This document shows positions 5,909 to 8,130 of a DNA stretch of 8,130 bases, piece after piece. The stretch is taken from NCBI GenBank assembly GCA_021772705.1, contig JAJFLN010000310.1, forward strand, positions 1 to 8,130. Direction: 5' to 3'. The first letter of the stretch is position 1; every line of letters begins with the position of its first letter. Source of the stretch: Candidatus Cloacimonadota bacterium. GTDB lineage: Bacteria; Muiribacteriota; UBA6191; JACPRK01. The position numbers and the translations under genes are program-made. The notes below the pieces were generated by a model. That model was not told where the DNA came from and did not search any database. It saw nothing but the letters and a program-made list of their open reading frames with translations.

Positions 5909-7095
5909 CAGCAGCCTCCGTTGCCGCCCGGTGTCGCAGGCCCGCAACTCTCAACTGCGGCCCCCGTTTCATCGCAATCTTCACCCTTGGTCTCCCGAGG
6001 ATGCCGGATCAACGCCTCATCGGCGCAGGGGAACAGAGGGGCCTCTTCGAGAGGCACCAATTCCCTCGGCTCCACGGGCTCGATGTGAGACCTGTAGGGC
6101 TCGCGGGTGAATATCTTGAAAGTCTTCTCGCAAACCGCAGTCCGGACCCCTCGGCGGAAGGTATGGCCATCGTCATCAACGACCTGAAGGAACGGTCCCT
6201 TGTAGACCAGGGCGTGCTTCTGGTCGAAGCAGGGGCCCTCCTTGCCCTTGAAGGCAACGAGGGTCATGCTCCGGAACTCGATGCCCTTCACGGTCTGCCA
6301 GGGCTGCTCCTGTCGCTCCAGTATCTGAACGCCATAGAAACCGGCTTCCTCGAAAGCAGCGGGAAACAGATCCTCCCGGAAAGCGCCGGAGATACAGCCG
6401 CTCCATAGCTCCGGATCCTGCTGAAGCTCGACGGGGATGTCCTCGTCAGCCACGATGTCGGAGATCACCGCCCGGCCACCCCGCTTCAGGACCCGGAATA
6501 TCTCCCGGAGTAGCTGCTTCTTGTCCTCCGGCCTGACCAGATTGAGCACGCAGTTGGAGATCACCACGTCAACGGAGTCATCGGCGATCAGAGGCTCATC
6601 CCGACGGAGCCGCTCCATCTCCGCCTCCAGGCGAGTCAGATCGGCTGCTCCCTGAACCGGGCTGGCCTTCAAGTAGGCATCCAGCTTGTCCTGGTCCAGT
6701 GCCAGGTCCTGAATGCGGGCCTTCCGGAAGGTGACATTGTCGTGACCGGCGCGGCTGGCGAACTCGGGCTGATTTCTCCGGGCCAGGGCCAGCATCTCGT
6801 CGTTCATGTCCACGCCGATGACTTGCCCCTCCGGGCCGACGACCTGGCTGGACATGAAGCAGTGCTTTCCCGAACCGGAGCCCAGATCCAGCACCGTCTC
6901 GGACGGGGCCAGATGGACCGTGGGATCGCCGCAACCGTAATCGACGTTCAGGACCTCTTCCGGAATTGCCTCGAGCAACTTGGCGTCATAGGACGTGGCA
7001 CAGCACAGTGCCGCTTCGGGCTGTTGGGCCGCCTCGGTGTAACGAGTTCGCACCGACTCTTCGGCGCTGGTGACGCTGGTCACGCTCGATGTCAT
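5905..7095 (-). CDS. arsM: Arsenite S-adenosylmethionine methyltransferase ArsM
   Basis: This 396-residue class I methyltransferase would methylate As(III) in the cytoplasm using SAM. The SAM-binding motif VLDLGSGSGKHCF is at 68-80, with the acidic end of strand 2 at GVDMND (94-99). All As(III)-binding cysteines known for the family have counterparts: C31/C32 in ALCCATSY, C55 in YGCGDP, C182 in SNCVLNLV and C234 in WSGCISGAF. The C-terminal extension after about residue 290 is typical of ArsM from arsenosugar clusters. It ends in a Cys-rich tail (ESCGPATPGGNGGCC) that may bind or pass on arsenic. AGGAGGT lies just before the ATG (7099-7105). arsS follows with a TTGA overlap, and the selenoprotein gene is divergent. 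No arsR, arsB or arsC is present in the window. Confidence 0.95.
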   Translation of the reverse strand: MTSSVTSVTSAEESVRTRYTEAAQQPEAALCCATSYDAKLLEAIPEEVLNVDYGCGDPTVHLAPSETVLDLGSGSGKHCFMSSQVVGPEGQVIGVDMNDEMLALARRNQPEFASRAGHDNVTFRKARIQDLALDQDKLDAYLKASPVQGAADLTRLEAEMERLRRDEPLIADDSVDVVISNCVLNLVRPEDKKQLLREIFRVLKRGGRAVISDIVADEDIPVELQQDPELWSGCISGAFREDLFPAAFEEAGFYGVQILERQEQPWQTVKGIEFRSMTLVAFKGKEGPCFDQKHALVYKGPFLQVVDDDGHTFRRGVRTAVCEKTFKIFTREPYRSHIEPVEPRELVPLEEAPLFPCADEALIRHPRETKGEDCDETGAAVESCGPATPGGNGGCC

Positions 7096-7292
7096 GGAAC
7101 CTCCTGCAAGTCTCAGGTGTTGGGATCTATTCAGAACCGTTGATTCTGCGGCCTGAGCGCCGTCTCGATCAAGGATGAACCCTCGTTCAGAAATACGATC
7201 CTACCACCAGGGAGTAACGTTTGGTCCTCCGGGACGTGTATCGTCTTGACGGGAGTCCACTTCAGGGGCTCTCTTGAGACGGAGGAGGAGAG
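7096..7292. promoter_or_regulatory. Divergent promoter region of arsM and the selenoprotein gene
   Basis: This 197-base gap must carry promoters for both directions. I see no confident -35/-10 pair. TTCAGAA occurs at 7130-7136 and again at 7186-7192, the same way round and 56 bases apart; these may be regulator half-sites or chance. Joint control of the divergent genes is plausible because they belong to one pathway. Confidence 0.4.
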
Positions 7293-7856
7293 ATGGCCTG
7301 GATTCAACACGTCCCTCGGAGTCGAGCGGAGGGGCGGCTTCTGGAAGTGTACCGCCAGTACCTGCCGCCCGATACAGAGGCGCCAGCCATTCTCGCCGTC
7401 GGTGGCCTCCATCCGGAGGGTCTCGGGGGACATCTCGGGCTCTACCAGCCGTTGATGTTTGGCCAGTCTCCTCTGAGTCGAGAACAGCGGGAGATGATCG
7501 CCACCGTCGTATCCAGCGTGAACGACTGCCACTATTGACTGCATCATCACGGAGAGGTCCTTCTCCGTCTCACCGGCGACGAGGCTCTTGTGGCAGGCCT
7601 GGCCCGGGACTTCACAGCCATCGCCCTCTCGTCGGCTAATCGGGCCATGCTCCTCTATGCCGCCAAGCTGACACGGCAGCCGGCGGCCATGAACCGTGTC
7701 GATGTGGAGGCGCTCCGGTCCGCCGGATTCGACGATCGGGCCGTTTTGGACATCGCCCAGGTGACGGCCTACTTCAACTTCGTCAACCGCCTGGCACAGG
7801 GCCTGGGAGTCGAGTTGGAGACTTCCTGGCAACTGCCCTTCCCTCCCCCCGAGTGA
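7293..7856 (+). CDS. Arsenosugar-cluster peroxidase-like selenoprotein (AhpD/CMD family, CxxU), read through UGA at 7536-7538
   Basis: Two ORFs in the same frame, 7293-7538 and the part after it to 7856, make one 187-residue protein if UGA at codon 82 is read as selenocysteine. Around it the protein reads SREQREMIATVVSSVNDCHY-U-LHHH. This is the AhpD active site E-x2-R...C-x-x-C-x3-H with Sec in place of the second Cys (C79, U82, H86). The downstream half is fully conserved in style (FTAIALSSANRAMLLYAAKLT, then AGFDDRAVLDIAQVTAYFNFVNR), as in the CMD helical fold, so this is not decay. A bacterial SECIS hairpin follows at the correct distance. Peroxidase-like (seleno)proteins of this type are known companions of ArsM/ArsS, probably acting as thiol- or selenol-dependent redox enzymes; the substrate is unknown. 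The start is supported by GGAGG at 7281-7285. The gene is divergent from arsM. Confidence 0.92.
7536..7568 (+). promoter_or_regulatory. Selenocysteine UGA codon and bacterial SECIS hairpin
   Basis: The UGA is at 7536-7538. Seventeen bases after it begins the loop GGTCCT (7556-7561), held by a perfect 7-pair stem, ACGGAGA (7549-7555) with TCTCCGT (7562-7568). In E. coli fdhF the GGUC of the loop starts 18 bases after the UGA, so both position and loop sequence agree with SelB-dependent insertion. The stem-loop lies within the coding sequence, as bacterial SECIS elements do. Confidence 0.9.
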
Positions 7857-7891
7857 GACGACGGCAGCCGGGACATCGACCTCGGTTCCGT

Positions 7892-7919
7892 TTGCCAGAA
7901 GAGAATCGCGGATTATAAT
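7892..7919 (+). promoter_or_regulatory. Near-consensus sigma-70 type promoter
   Basis: TTGCCA at 7892-7897 matches the -35 consensus at five of six positions. A 16-base spacer leads to a perfect TATAAT at 7914-7919. Transcription would begin near 7926, only a few bases before the GTG at 7930. It lies just after the selenoprotein stop and points at the SdpI-like gene. Confidence 0.7.
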
Positions 7920-7929
7920 CAATCATGAC

Positions 7930-8130
7930 GTGGCATCTACTATCGCGGTCAGGTTTCTCGGGTTCCTGGTGTTCGCCGTTGCGGCACAGCTGGCCTTTCT
8001 GCCGACCAAGCCGAACCTCTGGAGCGGATTGCGGTTGCCCTGGACACTGGCCGATGAGGAGGTCTGGGTCCGGGCCAACCGGATGTCAGGCTGCCTGATG
8101 GCCCTCTACGCCCTGCTGTTCTTTCTGCCT
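7930..8130 (+). CDS. SdpI-like membrane protein, N-terminal part, 3' end outside window
   Basis: A GTG start gives 67 codons to the window edge without a stop. The first helix is at about residues 7-25 (VRFLGFLVFAVAAQLAFLP). It is followed by a loop with the pattern of the SdpI/YhfL family: NLWSGLRLPWTLADEEVW, then RANRMSGCL, which matches the G-x-R-x-P-W-T-x...W...AN-R-x-x-G signature. A second helix begins at about residue 54 (CLMALYALLFFLP). Bacillus SdpI is an immunity protein against a secreted toxin, but most family members are small membrane proteins of unknown role, so no function is claimed. There is no Shine-Dalgarno and the upstream promoter would leave a leader of about four bases, so the mRNA is probably leaderless. 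An ATG at 7925 is in a different frame, which does not keep these motifs. Confidence 0.75.
   Translation, partial: MASTIAVRFLGFLVFAVAAQLAFLPTKPNLWSGLRLPWTLADEEVWVRANRMSGCLMALYALLFFLP

Noticed and set aside
7293..7538. Reading the AhpD-like gene as a nonsense-mutated pseudogene
   Set aside because: The TGA falls exactly at the catalytic Cys position, the downstream half is intact and in frame, and a SECIS hairpin follows at the standard spacing.
7131..7922. Long minus-strand ORF of 263 residues opposite the selenoprotein gene
   Set aside because: It is the antisense shadow of the CxxU protein. The plus strand has the AhpD motif and SECIS, and the minus product matches nothing.

Overview
The window is about 8.1 kb of high-GC bacterial DNA. 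The organism is probably Gram-negative, because prepilin-like proteins are present. It must be able to insert selenocysteine, because one gene needs an in-frame UGA to be read through. No gene here fixes the taxon; a high-GC lineage such as Acidobacteriota or a deltaproteobacterial-type phylum is only a guess.

Layout, left to right. (1) 1-521, minus strand: the N-terminal part of a receiver-domain signalling protein whose 3' end lies outside the window. (2) 522-1272: about 750 bases with no gene I can defend. (3) 1273-2326, plus strand: three short, overlapping genes with N-terminal hydrophobic helices. The middle one has a clear prepilin cleavage/methylation motif and the last one looks truncated. 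(4) 2295-4647, minus strand: a complete bufferin-type RiPP operon. It encodes a secreted 12-cysteine precursor made of four C-x5-C-x5-C repeats, a DUF692/MNIO oxidase and its DUF2063 partner. A very stable hairpin lies between the precursor and the oxidase. (5) 4895-7095, minus strand: arsM and arsS, overlapping by TTGA. They encode arsenite S-adenosylmethionine methyltransferase and the arsenosugar-type radical SAM protein. (6) 7293-7856, plus strand: an AhpD/carboxymuconolactone-decarboxylase-like selenoprotein with a CxxU centre. It is split by a UGA codon that is followed by a textbook bacterial SECIS hairpin, so ordinary gene calling would break it into two ORFs. (7) 7930-8130, plus strand: the start of an SdpI-like membrane protein behind a near-consensus promoter, apparently leaderless.

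Parts 5 and 6 form a known functional group: arsenic methylation and arsenosugar biosynthesis with its associated peroxidase-like selenoprotein, transcribed divergently from a 197-base gap. Part 4 lies directly downstream of arsS on the same strand. The neighbourhood therefore looks like a metal/metalloid handling island: methylation and adenosylation of arsenic in the cytoplasm, plus a post-translationally modified Cys-rich peptide likely to bind metal in the periplasm. The functional link between the RiPP and arsenic is inferred from position only. The most notable items are the selenoprotein with its SECIS, the regular 12-Cys precursor beside an arsenosugar operon, and the hairpin that helps decide the start of the oxidase.
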